Part shown: positions 37,579-48,889 of the stretch, one piece after another
Numbering within the stretch: position 1 is the stretch's first letter
Layout of the letters: every line of letters starts with the position of its first letter
Assembly: GCF_910596095.1 (NCBI RefSeq)
Contig: NC_056547.1
Coordinates: 23,703,647-23,767,646 of the forward strand
Reading direction: 5' to 3'
From: Thunnus maccoyii
Lineage: Eukaryota; Chordata; Actinopteri; Scombriformes; Scombridae
DNA length: 64,000 bases
Notes under the pieces: model-generated
Database searches by the model: none
The model's input: the letters and a program-made list of their open reading frames with translations, nothing else
What the model was told of the DNA's origin: nothing
Program-made: the position numbers and the translations under genes

Positions 37579-38974
37579 TATTTCGTCTCACTTTAGCTCA
37601 GAACACCTTAAGATTTCTGTTTTGAAAAAAAGTAACATTTCAGAGGATATATTAAGAATTTTTTGTTTTATCTCCTTGTTGTGGTCAGGCTTATTTGCAT
37701 TCTTGCTGAGAGTTAGATGAAGATCGATACCACTTTCATTTTGTCCGTTCAATACAAGGCTACAACCAGCAGCCATTTAGCTTAGCTTAGCATAAAGACT
37801 GGGAGCAAGGGGGGGACAGCTATCCTGGATCTGTTTGAAGGTAACAAATAATCCGCCTTCCAGCACCTCTAGAGCTCATTAATTAACACGTCATATCTGG
37901 TTCCTGGGCTATTGTCATCACAGTGAGGTCTCCAACAACCAGCGAGACTCTAGGAAGTCACTGCACCCAACTGACACTGTCCTCCCAAGGTAGCGACAAC
38001 ATTAGTCATTTCAGCAAATCCCCCAAAACGTCATATGTTTACATTCAAGTGACAAAGCCCTCTAATGAACAGAATTATGACTCTTGTCTGTTGGGGGCAA
38101 AGGAGGAACCTGTGTGACTTTATGGAGACACAAAGTCTGCCAAGGGAGGAGGTTTGGGTGGATTGATGGGTCAACAAAATGTTGGACTTCAACATAGGCA
38201 ATCATTGTTCTGGAGGGCAATAACAAATGAGGAGGGCTTGATCCTGAGCTAAGAAATAGTCTGGCACATAACCATCTGCAAAACCACAAACTGTCATTTT
38301 TACTCTTAGGTTTTTGGATGGATTGATTTTGTCATCCCCTGACAGAGCCAAGTTAACTACTTCCCCCTTCTAAAGCTAAAGCAGCTGGCTTTAGCTTCAT
38401 ATTTACCATAAAAATGTAAGAATGGTATGCTATCTTATATAACTCTTGGCAAGAAAGTGTATTTCCCAATATGTCAAACTCTTCCTTCAAGTTTCTGAGA
38501 CACAAAAATACTATCTGAACAATTTTCTCATCTTTTGTTTGTCTGTCTCACTCAAGCTCAATAGACAATAAGGCTGTGTTTTCACTCAGGTTGGTAAAAA
38601 AACATTCTCACTTCAATTTGGGCCCTTCAGCACAACCCACTAAGATCTCTTTTCAAGGTGAAACAGCTAAAACCGAGATGAAGGCTCAAAAAGCATCTAC
38701 ATGTTAAACAGCGATTAAAATTGCATAGATTTCACACTTTAAGGCAGAAAATATTCAAATGCAGCGCACTGTGATTGAAAGAACCTGTGATTGGAGTTGT
38801 TTGGCCCTCTCTTCTGCACACTCTCTGCAAGTGCCTAGACTTCCACTTCCTCTCACATTAACATGCTTCTATCATTAACCCCCATGCCCCACCTACTGCA
38901 TAATAGCTAGAGCAGGATGCAGGGAGGAGAAAATAAGAATGTGTTTCCTTTCTTCTTTTTTTTTTTTTTTTTTT

Positions 38975-39260
38975 CTTGTGGAGCATCTTGAATGAATGAT
39001 TGATGTGAGGGGAGCAAGATCAGAAAGATATAATCACGGTCTAACGAACGCAGAGCCTTAAGAAATATATATACTGGAGGAATGCCATAAATTTATAAAC
39101 ACACCATATATTAATATATAAGTAGTCCATTGAATATTCAAAAAGACGGAAATAACATAATCTATGCACCTCTGTGTGCAATGCATGCTTTGTATTCATT
39201 CTTTGTGTACAAGAAGAAGGTAATAAAAGCTTGCAAGTTAAAACCTAGACTCTCTATAGT
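38975..39260. promoter_or_regulatory. Candidate conserved non-coding element
   Basis: AT-rich but complex block with GAATGAATGATTGATGTG, CGGTCTAACGAACGCAGAGC, CCATATATTAATATATAAG and ATGCATGCTTTGTATTC. Density of homeodomain-like and octamer-like words is high. Texture-based call. Confidence 0.35.
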
Positions 39261-40659
39261 CTGTTCATCTATACCTCACAAGTTTCCCCCTCCATAAATT
39301 ATAGGAAACCAAGATTAAACACAGTCATGTTCATTGTCACTGGCTAAACAAATTGCCATTCTCTTTGAGTGACATATGTTTTGTGTGAAGATGTGCAACG
39401 GCGGAACGGGGAGATAACTTCATTTCCAAAGCTTTGAGCACAGATGAGGGAGAGACAGTTAGTCCGTGTTCAGTATATGAGCACCTTTCACGGGACAAAT
39501 GGAATGTCAATCAAGCAGCGGTACACAGATGCCTTCTCCCCGGTGGGGCTGGAGATGCTTTCTGGTGATGCAGCTCTGTTGTTCCAGCCTTACTCTGGGT
39601 GCACTGGGAATATTTTGTCCTTTTACCCCCCCCACACATCCCCTCGCTCCATTTCAGATCCCCTGACTATTAAGAATTTCTTCTGCTCCCCAAGTTTGCT
39701 TCTTTAGGCTTTCCCTCCTCAGCACTTCCATTTCTTCATGTTGGTTCCGTTGCATGTAAAGGTTCATATTCAACTCTCCTTATTTCTTCTTCCACTCCAT
39801 AACTTCTCATGGTTTTCCCATTTTGACTCTCTTCCATTTCCTCCAATTTAAGGGACAATACGAAAATAATTGGGATGGGGAGGGGGATGGAGTAGGTTTA
39901 CTGTATACTTGATTTTATAAAAAAGCAAGACCTTTTCGAAACATTATCAATATTTTCTTTGGACCTTCTCCTTGAATTAAAAACAATACCTTCCTCTGCA
40001 ATATCGCAAAATAAGATATTTATGTTTACAGAATGAGCTTTATGGCTACTTGATGGACTTGAGCGCCGCAATATTTTTCACCAAACCCAGACACAACTTA
40101 ATTAAAAACTTATATAAATTAGATCAGATGATGCTACAGCCTGAAATGTATGAGATCATATTGCTTATGCTTGAGTCGCATGGCTGTGTCTGTTTCTTCC
40201 AGACAGCATCCAAAGAGCACGATAAGTCAAACATTCTTTGTGATGTAACAATTTAATCTTGAATAAATCATTCATTTGAATAAAAAATGAATCAAGAATA
40301 TGTATGGGATGAGGTAAAAGTTAAAAGATCCTCCCCGGCTCTCCCCCAAAAATAAACAAACAAACAAACAAACCCCAAAATCTTCCCCCTCAGCTGATCC
40401 CATCCCTCCCCTAATAATTTGTGTGCAGTTCCTGACTCCTTTTCTCTCTGTCTCATGTCATTCTACCCCTTTCCTTCCCTAAAACTCTTTACTTCTGCTC
40501 TTTTTGCACAAATTTATCCAAAGATTTTTGATACCACAATCCCCTCTAACATTTTCTCCATCGCTTTTATACTTGCTCTAGTCTTCCTCCTCTCCTACCT
40601 ATAAAAAAACCAGAGGTGGGTTGAGAGGAAACGAGTCAAGTGTTTCCACTTCACCAGGA

Positions 40660-40920
40660 CGGCTTAAGACTTTGTTATTAAAAACATGACAAGCCATTCA
40701 GTTGGTAAAGGTGCTTACTCAAGGGAATGCAGAAAGTGTTTATTCTTTGATTAATTTGCTTGGAGGAGACCTGAAATTTCCCCACTCATGAATATGTGGA
40801 TGACAGGGAGATTTCTCCGTGGTGACAAGTTATCTAAACTACAGGGCAAAACGATTATGCTAATATCAGGTTGTAGTCATCAATCATCTTGTGTCAATGT
40901 GGTGTCAACGCATGACGTTC
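40660..40920. promoter_or_regulatory. Candidate conserved non-coding element upstream of irx4
   Basis: Repeat-free block just before the (GT)42 tract, with TTTGATTAATTTGCTTGG and CGATTATGCTAATATCAG. About 0.7-0.95 kb from the irx4 ATG; possibly part of a proximal enhancer. Confidence 0.35.
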
Positions 40921-40956
40921 CTGATCCCCCCTCTGGCCATAGCAGTGTGTGTGTTG

Positions 40957-40958
<2 letters not shown>

Positions 40959-41042
<84 letters not shown>
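40959..41042. repeat. (GT)42 microsatellite upstream of irx4
   Basis: 84 bp of uninterrupted GT, the longest dinucleotide array in the window, ending 565 bp before the irx4 ATG. Alternating purine-pyrimidine DNA of this length can adopt Z-form. Confidence 0.97.
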
Positions 41043-41045
<3 letters not shown>

Positions 41046-41606
41046 TTTGGAAAGGAGAATTGATCACATTCTCATTACGCCTGGGGACTGTTGGGGGGTT
41101 GCACTTGCGCTTGTGTGGAGCTGTTCTCCTGGATAAGAGCTGAAAGAAAACTGGGAGGGAATTAATTAGGTGAGTTTCTTCTTCTTGATGTGAACACCGA
41201 GCTACGCGCTCAGAGTCCGGGCTGACGTCAGAGAGACGCGCCTTAAAACCAAAGAGCGCATCACGGAGAGATGCATGGTTTGATCACACACACTCGCTTT
41301 GGACTGTATGATAGCAAGGGCACTGTCAAGGCTGCAGTAGCTTAGTGAATGAAGAGAAACTGCAAGGGAGGAGCCAGGAAGTTACTTTAAAAGTCAGTTC
41401 ATCGTGGTGCGTAAAATGAGAGTTGTGCGTAAATGTATGCGTGCCTCTAGTTGGATACGGTGGTAGATAATATTCAAATTTTAAAAGCTGGAAAGTTGGC
41501 TGGCGGACTAGCTCTGAGCTAGTGTCAGAGGGAAAAGTCTACCTTTGGCACGGATGCTGTTGGATGTCTGCGCTCCTGATTTTGCCTCTTTGATCTCATT
41601 TGAGCC
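41043..41606 (+). promoter_or_regulatory. irx4: irx4 promoter and 5'UTR
   Basis: The interval runs from the end of the (GT)n tract to the irx4 ATG. It contains CpGs, a full CRE at 41223-41230, and a TTTAAAAG box near 41385 that could serve as a weak TATA element. The transcription start is unknown; the last 100-200 bp are probably 5'UTR. Confidence 0.45.
41223..41230. promoter_or_regulatory. Consensus CRE (TGACGTCA) upstream of irx4
   Basis: The perfect 8-bp palindrome TGACGTCA lies 377 bp before the irx4 ATG in CpG-rich sequence. This is the CREB/ATF consensus. Function is inferred only from sequence and position. Confidence 0.45.
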
Positions 41607-44393
41607 ATGGCTTACTCTCAGCTGGGATACTCCTACTCCACCACACCGCAGGTACGGTACATATGTTAAGCATGTTTTTCGTCATTTACCTTATTGAGTC
41701 ATAACTGTCATTCAAGTGATTGAAAAGCTAAGTAAGGGGAATGGTATATAGACGTATGCACCCACATAATAGCCATTCACACGCCATTCGACTCTTGATT
41801 TATTTACAAAATATGACACCTAGAGTAGCATAGTTTCATTTCTTTTCCGTGCATGTTTCATTTTTTTTCAATAATTAACTGAAATTATAACGTCTCAAAG
41901 TCCTAGAAAGCAAGCGTGAACATTTAAGACAATAGAAAACTGTAAAGAGATTATTTTACAGTATAAACTAAAGGTTTTTTAAGTTTTGGATTGAAAAAAA
42001 ATTAACAATTTCTTTCTTAGTGAAGATTCTGTGGGACAAATTAAATTAATCTCACAATTCTCTCCGAAGTTTCTGATGACCTCCAGCTCCTTGGCCGGTT
42101 GTCTGGAGCCGGGAACGACTCCGTCCCACCCGGCGCTGCGCTCACCGGGCCACCAACTCACCCCTGGTTCCAGCATCGGTGTCTACAGCGGCCCTTATCC
42201 AAAGAGCCAAGGTTACTACAACACCTGCACCAGCGACGCCACCGCTCTCTATTCCAGAGTGAGTTTCACATGCCATTTATAGTTTATTATCATTGTCCTT
42301 GTGCATTCATTTAAAAATGCGCAATTGCGCAGAAGTTGTTACTGACGTGCGAGGGAAGAAAGGCAGAAAATGTTATTATTTTTTTAAGGATTTTTCCAGG
42401 TTCATATGGTATTATTATCTGAGATAGAGAGAAAAACACCTCACAACAGATAAAGTCACTTCTTGGCTAAAACCACTCTTGACTACATTCCTTTGAAAAT
42501 ATGTTGGAATATTTTAGAGTTTGATATTGATTAGACATAATGTATATTAATGTTACATATTTTCCATTTTGCAGGGGCCACTAGAACCCAAAGACAGAGC
42601 TGCCTCTGTGCATGTGGGGACATCTCAGACTCCTGCCTACTATCCCTATGAATATACATTTGGACAATATCCTTATGACAGATATGGGTAAGTTAAAGTT
42701 AGTGGTTAGGCAAACGACTGCTTTTATTGCCCTTAAACTACACATTATTTTCTAAAATCAAAACCGTAATATCTTAATTTCAGATATGCTCGTCCCATAG
42801 GACTGCTGACTCTCTGATGAAAATGTTACTAGTCTGTAGCACGCTCATAGTGACCATATCTTCTTTAATGTCTTTGCATGAATACATATTATATCCTAAC
42901 AGTAATATCCCTACTGAGACTTAGTACTGGTACAGTGCGGTTATATTGTAGCCTACTTTATGGTATGGGTATGGGTAAAGCATCATTAAAAGGCTTTCAG
43001 GATTTCAGAAGTCAATAGTTACTCTTATTCCTCTAAATGACACAGGCCTTTCTTTATAGCAAATGTCTTTTACTTATTTCTGGAGAAACAGTAACATAAT
43101 AATGAATGTCACTACTTTGTTCAGGTATTCCTCCTCTGATGGAGCTTCACGTCGTAAAAATGCCACCCGAGAGACAACGGGCACCCTGAAGGCCTGGCTG
43201 CAGGAGCACCAGAAGAACCCCTACCCAACTAAAGGAGAGAAGATAATGCTTGCTATCATCACCAGGATGACCCTTACACAAGTAAGTTGTTAGCAAAATA
43301 TTTAAGATTTAAGGGCACTTGGGTTATTATAAGTTTAGTTGTCGGATAAAGGGTATTTGTCTTATTTTCCGTCTTTCTGTTTGCTTTTCTTACTTTCTTT
43401 CTTACCCTTTACACCTTAATATGTTTTTCCTTCAGTCCTTCTTTCTGCTCCCTATTTCCTTTCTTTCTTCCCTTCATTCCTGTATAACTTCCCTCCTTTT
43501 CCTTTTCCTATGCCAATGATTTTATTTTCCTTTTTGACTTCCATTCCTTCTCTCCCTCAGGTGTCTACATGGTTTGCAAATGCCCGCAGGAGGCTGAAGA
43601 AGGAGAACAAGGTGACGTGGTCACCGCGGGCTTGTAAAAGCTCTGACGACCGAGGCTGTGATGAAGACAGTGATGAGGCAGAGAAGCCACTTAAAACTGA
43701 CAAAGATCTTCCTGGTAAGTGGGACCGAAATCCATTTGTGCTTGGCTTAAATCAGCTGTTTGTAGAAAGTTTCATTACCCTACACAGACTTAGAGTTATC
43801 TGTGTCATTCCTCAGATCAACAGTGTGCAGACCTGCAGAGTGATCTTGAAGACTTCGACCTGCTGGAGTCTGATGCTTCTGACTGTGAACCAAAGCCACA
43901 GTTTCTACCAGAGGACAATGAAGCAAACCCAAACACAAACATCCGACATGGGCATCTCACACACAACCCAGATCCACTACACGGGACAGAGAGATTGACT
44001 CCTGACTGCCCCAAACTCACATCGGTCCAAGACCAAAACAGCACCTTCTATCCTAATCCAGATGTCCGAAGCTCAGACGCCAAGCCGAAAATCTGGTCCA
44101 TCGCTCACACTGCTGTGTCTTTGGACCCCAGCTTGCAGCCAGAATACCCTCCCTGTATGCTGTCATCGACCAGGTCCTCCTCTCCCGGGTATCCATCAAA
44201 TATGGCACTAACCAAGGCAGACAGGCAACAGGATTCACCGGTCGACACTCTCAGAGAATGGGTGGACGGAGTTTTCCATGGCCCCCCTTTTCAACAGCCC
44301 AAACCAGCTGCGTTGTGGAAAGGCTTAAATGAAGCAGTGATAGACAGCAGAACGCCAGGACAATCCTTTGTTAGGTCTACGTCATCTTTGTAG
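41607..44393 (+). CDS. irx4: Iroquois homeobox transcription factor Irx4 (probably irx4b)
   Basis: Six coding exons join at GT-AG sites: 41607-41651, 42070-42258, 42575-42687, 43125-43281, 43561-43714 and 43816-44393. They total 1,236 nt, or 411 aa (human IRX4 is about 519). The start has an optimal context (GCCATGG) and opens a tiny 15-codon exon, [15 protein letters not shown], the Irx4-type N-terminus. The TALE homeodomain runs from about 126 to 185, split between exons 4 and 5 at Gln168/Val169, with the PYP loop and [10 protein letters not shown] (Asn175). Irx4-specific signs follow: DLEDFDLLE near 229-237, [11 protein letters not shown] near 309-319, and [16 protein letters not shown] near 360-375. 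Irx4 is a nuclear regulator best known for ventricular heart identity. The protein is shorter than mammalian IRX4 because the low-complexity linkers are missing. The homeodomain carries the same EHQK and ITRM variants as the irx1 in this window, and KVTW instead of KMTW after it. Confidence 0.95.
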
Positions 44394-44998
44394 TGCAACC
44401 AGGCACCATCAATGGCGTTTTTCAAAGACTGCTGGACTTAAAACATAAAGTCTATATTTTGTTGTTGTGACTTGGTAATTGACTGTTCACTAAGCTCTGC
44501 CCTCTCTTGGTTTCTGTTGCTATGGTGGCAGATTTATCACTCTGAATTTTTAGTAATTTTTTAAACAATGAATCCTTCATTTCAGACACGTACATTAAAG
44601 CAGGTTTGTCATTTCTAGCCAACAACCGTTGATTTCGCCATCTGTAATGACGACATTGGTAGCAGATTTTATTAGCTTTGGTTAGCTAGCTAATTAACAT
44701 TAATGTTAATTAATTTATTAAAAAGATTGACTCCAGCTTACTTTTTAATGTTTCCAGCTGAGTCATTTTAAAATGAGAGTCCTGTAAAAGGGGTATTAAC
44801 TATGCACTTAATGGCTACATGCATAATATCGTGATAAAAGACTGAGGCTAAAGCCTCATGTCCCACGCAGGCAAAAAGTCAGCATCCCCACTAGTTATAA
44901 AAGACGTACAGGCTTCTAGGATTAAGACGTATTTGGGAAACGTAATGCTGTCTTGGAACATTGGCTGGGGTTACTGGAGTGCAAATTTCCCCAAACCC

Positions 44999-45004
44999 AA
45001 TAAA
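44999..45004 (+). terminator. irx4: Possible irx4 poly(A) signal
   Basis: This is the first clear AATAAA after the irx4 stop, about 600 bp downstream. A nearer ATTAAA around 44594 is another candidate. The 3' end is uncertain. Confidence 0.3.
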
Positions 45005-45879
45005 GGGCAGGACAGAGCTGCTAACGTTAGCCAAAACTCTGATAGCATGCTGGACCAAGGTTTCCACATGGTGGATGTGCTAGTCTTGAACAGAACTTTT
45101 TGTTAACGTAACATTGTAACCCCACAAATTCATATATGCTCCTTAATGATGTGCTCCTTGGCTTTGGAAGCAATGCTCGGTTACTGTTGGGAGAAAGCTA
45201 GTTGGTCGGATATTTTAGCGATTGCAGCAAAAGTTGGAGCTGGTAAATGCACTGTTTAATCCATTCCTTAAATGTTTCTCTTGTGTATTGGGTTTTGGAA
45301 CAGCTTTAACAAAGACACAACCCTCCAAAGTCTTCAAATGCCGGACATCATTTTTTACTACTGTCCCATGTGCACCGTTTCATCAACATGTGGAGAAATC
45401 CAAAGCTTTGAAAGATCTGCTGTGCCTAGTTATGGTTACCAAGCTAGGATTGGACAATTGTTCAGGGTAGGGGTTTAGCAAACAGTCAATTAACAATGTA
45501 TGATCCTACTTTGGCATTTTGATAAGCTCTAACTCTCATGGGCCCCATTAATGGTCAAATGTCTAAGAACTGCCACCACACACTTCCCTGCAGCAAGGTT
45601 GTACGGTTCTCACATGAAAAATATACAATATTGTACACTTGCACTATAGCCTGCACACGCACTGAACCACAAAAATAAAAGGTGTATTCCGTAGCATGGC
45701 AATTCTCTGAGTGTGCCCTTACATTATCTGTCCATTGTGCTGAAACCACTTGTGGTATCAGTTTAGATGATGTAAATCCAGTTCAGGAATAGTGGAATAT
45801 ACTTCCGCAGTCTTGAATGTGTGTGTGAGTGTTTGTATGCATGTGTGTGTGTTTTGAGGGAGTGAAAGGGGGGAAGTGG

Positions 45880-46170
45880 ATGGTATTCAGCCGTGACTAA
45901 TGGAAACACACAGAGGAGGGTGCTGCTAAATTGTTAAATCGATGCCACTTCCACCCCGGCTCCAGATATAGCTGCAATCAGTGATGCGTCCCTTTTCATT
46001 AGGCGGCTTTTGACTTTGTCAACCTGGGACTGCAAGAAATTCCACCACTCGCAAAATGCTTCATAAAACTTCTTAAGTAATTTTAACTGAGTATCATTCT
46101 GTGCTCATTGGCATATCTTCATCCGCTTCAGTGAATTTGAAATACAACCATTAAGAAGAATAAACCTCAT
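45880..46170. promoter_or_regulatory. Candidate conserved non-coding element
   Basis: Block with AGATATAGCTGCAATCAGTG, CATTAGGCGGCTTTTGAC and TCATTGGCATATCTTCATCC, free of repeats and compositionally even. Located 1.5 kb past irx4. Texture-based call. Confidence 0.35.
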
Positions 46171-48153
46171 AGAAATAAACAGAGAAATAATGCTTGCATC
46201 ATTAGCCCTAAATGGTTTATAAAAAATACATTTTCATCAGCTTCAATTATTAAAGGAAACTTGACAAATTTGGCACTCACAGCATTAAAACCAACACTTC
46301 TTAAAACAAAGCACAACAAGAAAAAGTGAGAAGTTTTTTTTTCTTCACCGTCTTTCTCCTCCTGTTTTTCGATTTAGGAACAGTGATAAAGTATTTATCA
46401 GAACAGAGGAGGGATCTGCCCGGGCTTTGTATGGAATTAACCATTTCAGATTAAATAATTCAGGATGAATTCAACCGAGAATTTCATTCTCTTTCTGCCT
46501 CATGAATAAGTAAGATTTAAGATGATAAATAATGACATCTGACTTCTTATTTTTGTAAAGTTTTCTTTCTTCCACTCGCTGTCAGACAGGATCTCATTGT
46601 GGTAGGTTGCAAATATATTTTTTATATTTTTGCTCACTTTTTTTTCCTTTTCTCTAAATTTAATGATAGAAATGATACAATTGCTTCCTTTTTAAAAAAT
46701 CTCAAGTTGAATTTGACCTCAAAAGAAGAAAATGTAGACTCATAAAGGATATCGAATGGCAGTCAGATAAGAGGTTGACCCAGTGCTGAGTGGGGTTGAG
46801 AGATATAAGGTTATACTTGTTCTCACCTCAAGCTGTTTGGGACATGACTTGTCTCTTGAGCCTAAAGCATGGGGGAAATATGCAGAAGTACATATACACA
46901 CTTTAATTTAGTGTTGAGCATCAACAATCTACTTTGATTCAAAAAAGTGTAATTGGAATCAGGTAATTTCATCAAGGTTTTAATTAAGAAATTTCTTAAT
47001 TTTCAGCATTCTACAAATAATAGCATTTATTTATTTTGAGAATCCCTCAATTAGGAAATCAGTGGAATCCCATGGAAATCAGTGAAAAAAGGCAAGTGGG
47101 TCAGTGAAAATACTCAGAAAACAGGAAGGGACCTGTGAAATGCAAAAAAGTGAGAGAATTTAATATGCTCAATATATGCATGAATACAGGCACTAAATGG
47201 CACGAAGAACACAGAAAAACCTTGGATCAGCTGCTACTGAAGAGAATCCCTAAAACATGAAAATGTGTATTGACCAATCTTGTGACAATTTCAGTCTGTC
47301 AGAGTTTTCACTTCATCAATAATCAATGAAATGATTTTCTGAGAATTACATTTTAAAGTGAGAGCAGTATTAATCCGGACTTTAAACCTGCAATAGTGAA
47401 ATTTTTGACCATTTGGCAGAAGCAGAAAGCAGCTGTAAACACTGACATATCACCTCTTAAGTTGATGTGTTGCCTACTGGCACATCCAGCAGACACCAAG
47501 CAACATTAGCAGTCATTTGGAGTTGTGTTTCTGCCACCTGTAAGGTGTCCAATATGCTCTCCTTTTAGCTCTGACAGCAGCTGCCTTCTGCAGCAAAAAA
47601 CAACACTATGAAAGCACTGGGACTGAATCAAAACAGTAAAGTTGTGGGCTGGAAGACCAACAACAATGAGCTGAAAGATTTTAAAATGCTACATAGAGCT
47701 GAGAGGAACTGCAGAGTTTGTGGGTCCATCAATACGAGCAACATCTTTCAACCACATGTAGTCATGTGATCCATTGTTAATATAAGCCTTACTTTTGACT
47801 AAGAGATACTATCCACTTAAAATAAAATATAAAATAACATTGATTTCCAAATAATTGCATATGGAAAAGAGTAAATATAGCTGTTTTAAGTCACACTTGT
47901 AGTTACAGTACAAAATGCAATGCAAAATACTGTCAAAACTGAGCATAGACCAAATTTTGGGCTATTTTGAAAAAATTCTAGTTAGATTCTCCCTCCATCA
48001 TCTCTCTCACTTCCCCCTTTCACACTCTCTAACTTTCTCTGCTGACCTCTCACACTTTTTCTCCCCTTACGACTCCAGCCATCACTTATCTTCTCTTCTC
48101 AATCTTTTCCTTCCCTAACCCACATCCCTCTCTCATTCCCTGTCCCCCATTAG

Positions 48154-48177
48154 CCCCCCCCCCCCCCCCCCCCCCCC
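48154..48177. repeat. Poly(C)24 homopolymer
   Basis: Twenty-four consecutive C. The complementary G run has quadruplex potential. It could also be a place of sequencing or assembly length error. Confidence 0.95.
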
Positions 48178-48647
48178 TACTCGTGTCACCTCACCTCTGT
48201 CTGTTCTAGACACACAAGCAAGCCACTCAACAGCCAGTCTGACACGAAGGCCTGCTCCCTGGGCCATATAATGTGATTAAGCCACAGTGAGTTGCTGTAC
48301 AGGTTGGGGGAATGTTAGACCCACTGTTTATTTGTCTGGCTCACACCACCAGGAGTTATTTGCCCCTCTGTGACTTATGAGACAATTGACATAGAGGTGA
48401 TAGGCAAAGGACTTTTTTTCCACTCAGAACATTAATGGTTTGTTTGAATTAGATTTCCATTTATACTTGTTCATATTCTTTTAGTCTGTGCACTGTGACC
48501 CTTTTTCTGAGTCACTTCTACTTTTAAAATTTTAGTTGGAATGTCTGCACAGGAAAGTATTGACAACTTCAAATTACTCCTCTCTGCACCTTCCGTCTGA
48601 CACCTATTTCCTCTCCACACTGTCTGTATCTCTGTCGCATACCCAAA

Positions 48648-48690
48648 CACACACACACACACACACACTGCCACTCACACACAGACTGGT
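48648..48690. repeat. (CA)n microsatellite
   Basis: Short CA run with a few interruptions. Confidence 0.85.
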
Positions 48691-48889
48691 ATACTTATAC
48701 ACACAGTTCTAAGTCTCTTGCGTCTTGTCACACACACTTTGGTTTTCCGGGGCTATCAAAGTGCTGAGTGCAAACTCTCTCCTCCAAAAACTGTCACATG
48801 TCGCCAGAGGTGTCTCGCTCCCTGTGGTAACCCTCTGAACCCTCTGGCACAAGAACAAGTCATTATTTCCATGGTAAAGGTCAGAAGCT

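Larger units (their letters stand above)
37579..40958. other. irx1-irx4 spacer, right part
   Basis: No coding exon seen. Contains a poly(T) run (about 38957-38974), candidate conserved blocks at 38975-39260, 39370-39640 and 40660-40920, and a (CAAA)n-like stretch near 40353-40378. Confidence 0.55.

Noticed and set aside
40788-41143. Val/Cys-repeat ORFs over the (GT)n tract
   Set aside because: Translated microsatellite, not protein-coding. The same applies to ORFs at 569-781, 7305-8006, 10360-10486, 34649-34969 and 35511-35876.
27656-41606. Search for an irx2 remnant between irx1 and irx4
   Set aside because: No homeobox-like sequence (KGEKIMLA or WFANARRR) occurs in any open frame of this spacer, so no pseudogene is claimed.
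43510-43998. 162-aa ORF reading through irx4 exon 5 into exon 6
   Set aside because: It ignores a good GTAAGT donor at 43715. The spliced frame restores Irx4-specific motifs. Kept only as an intron-retention observation.
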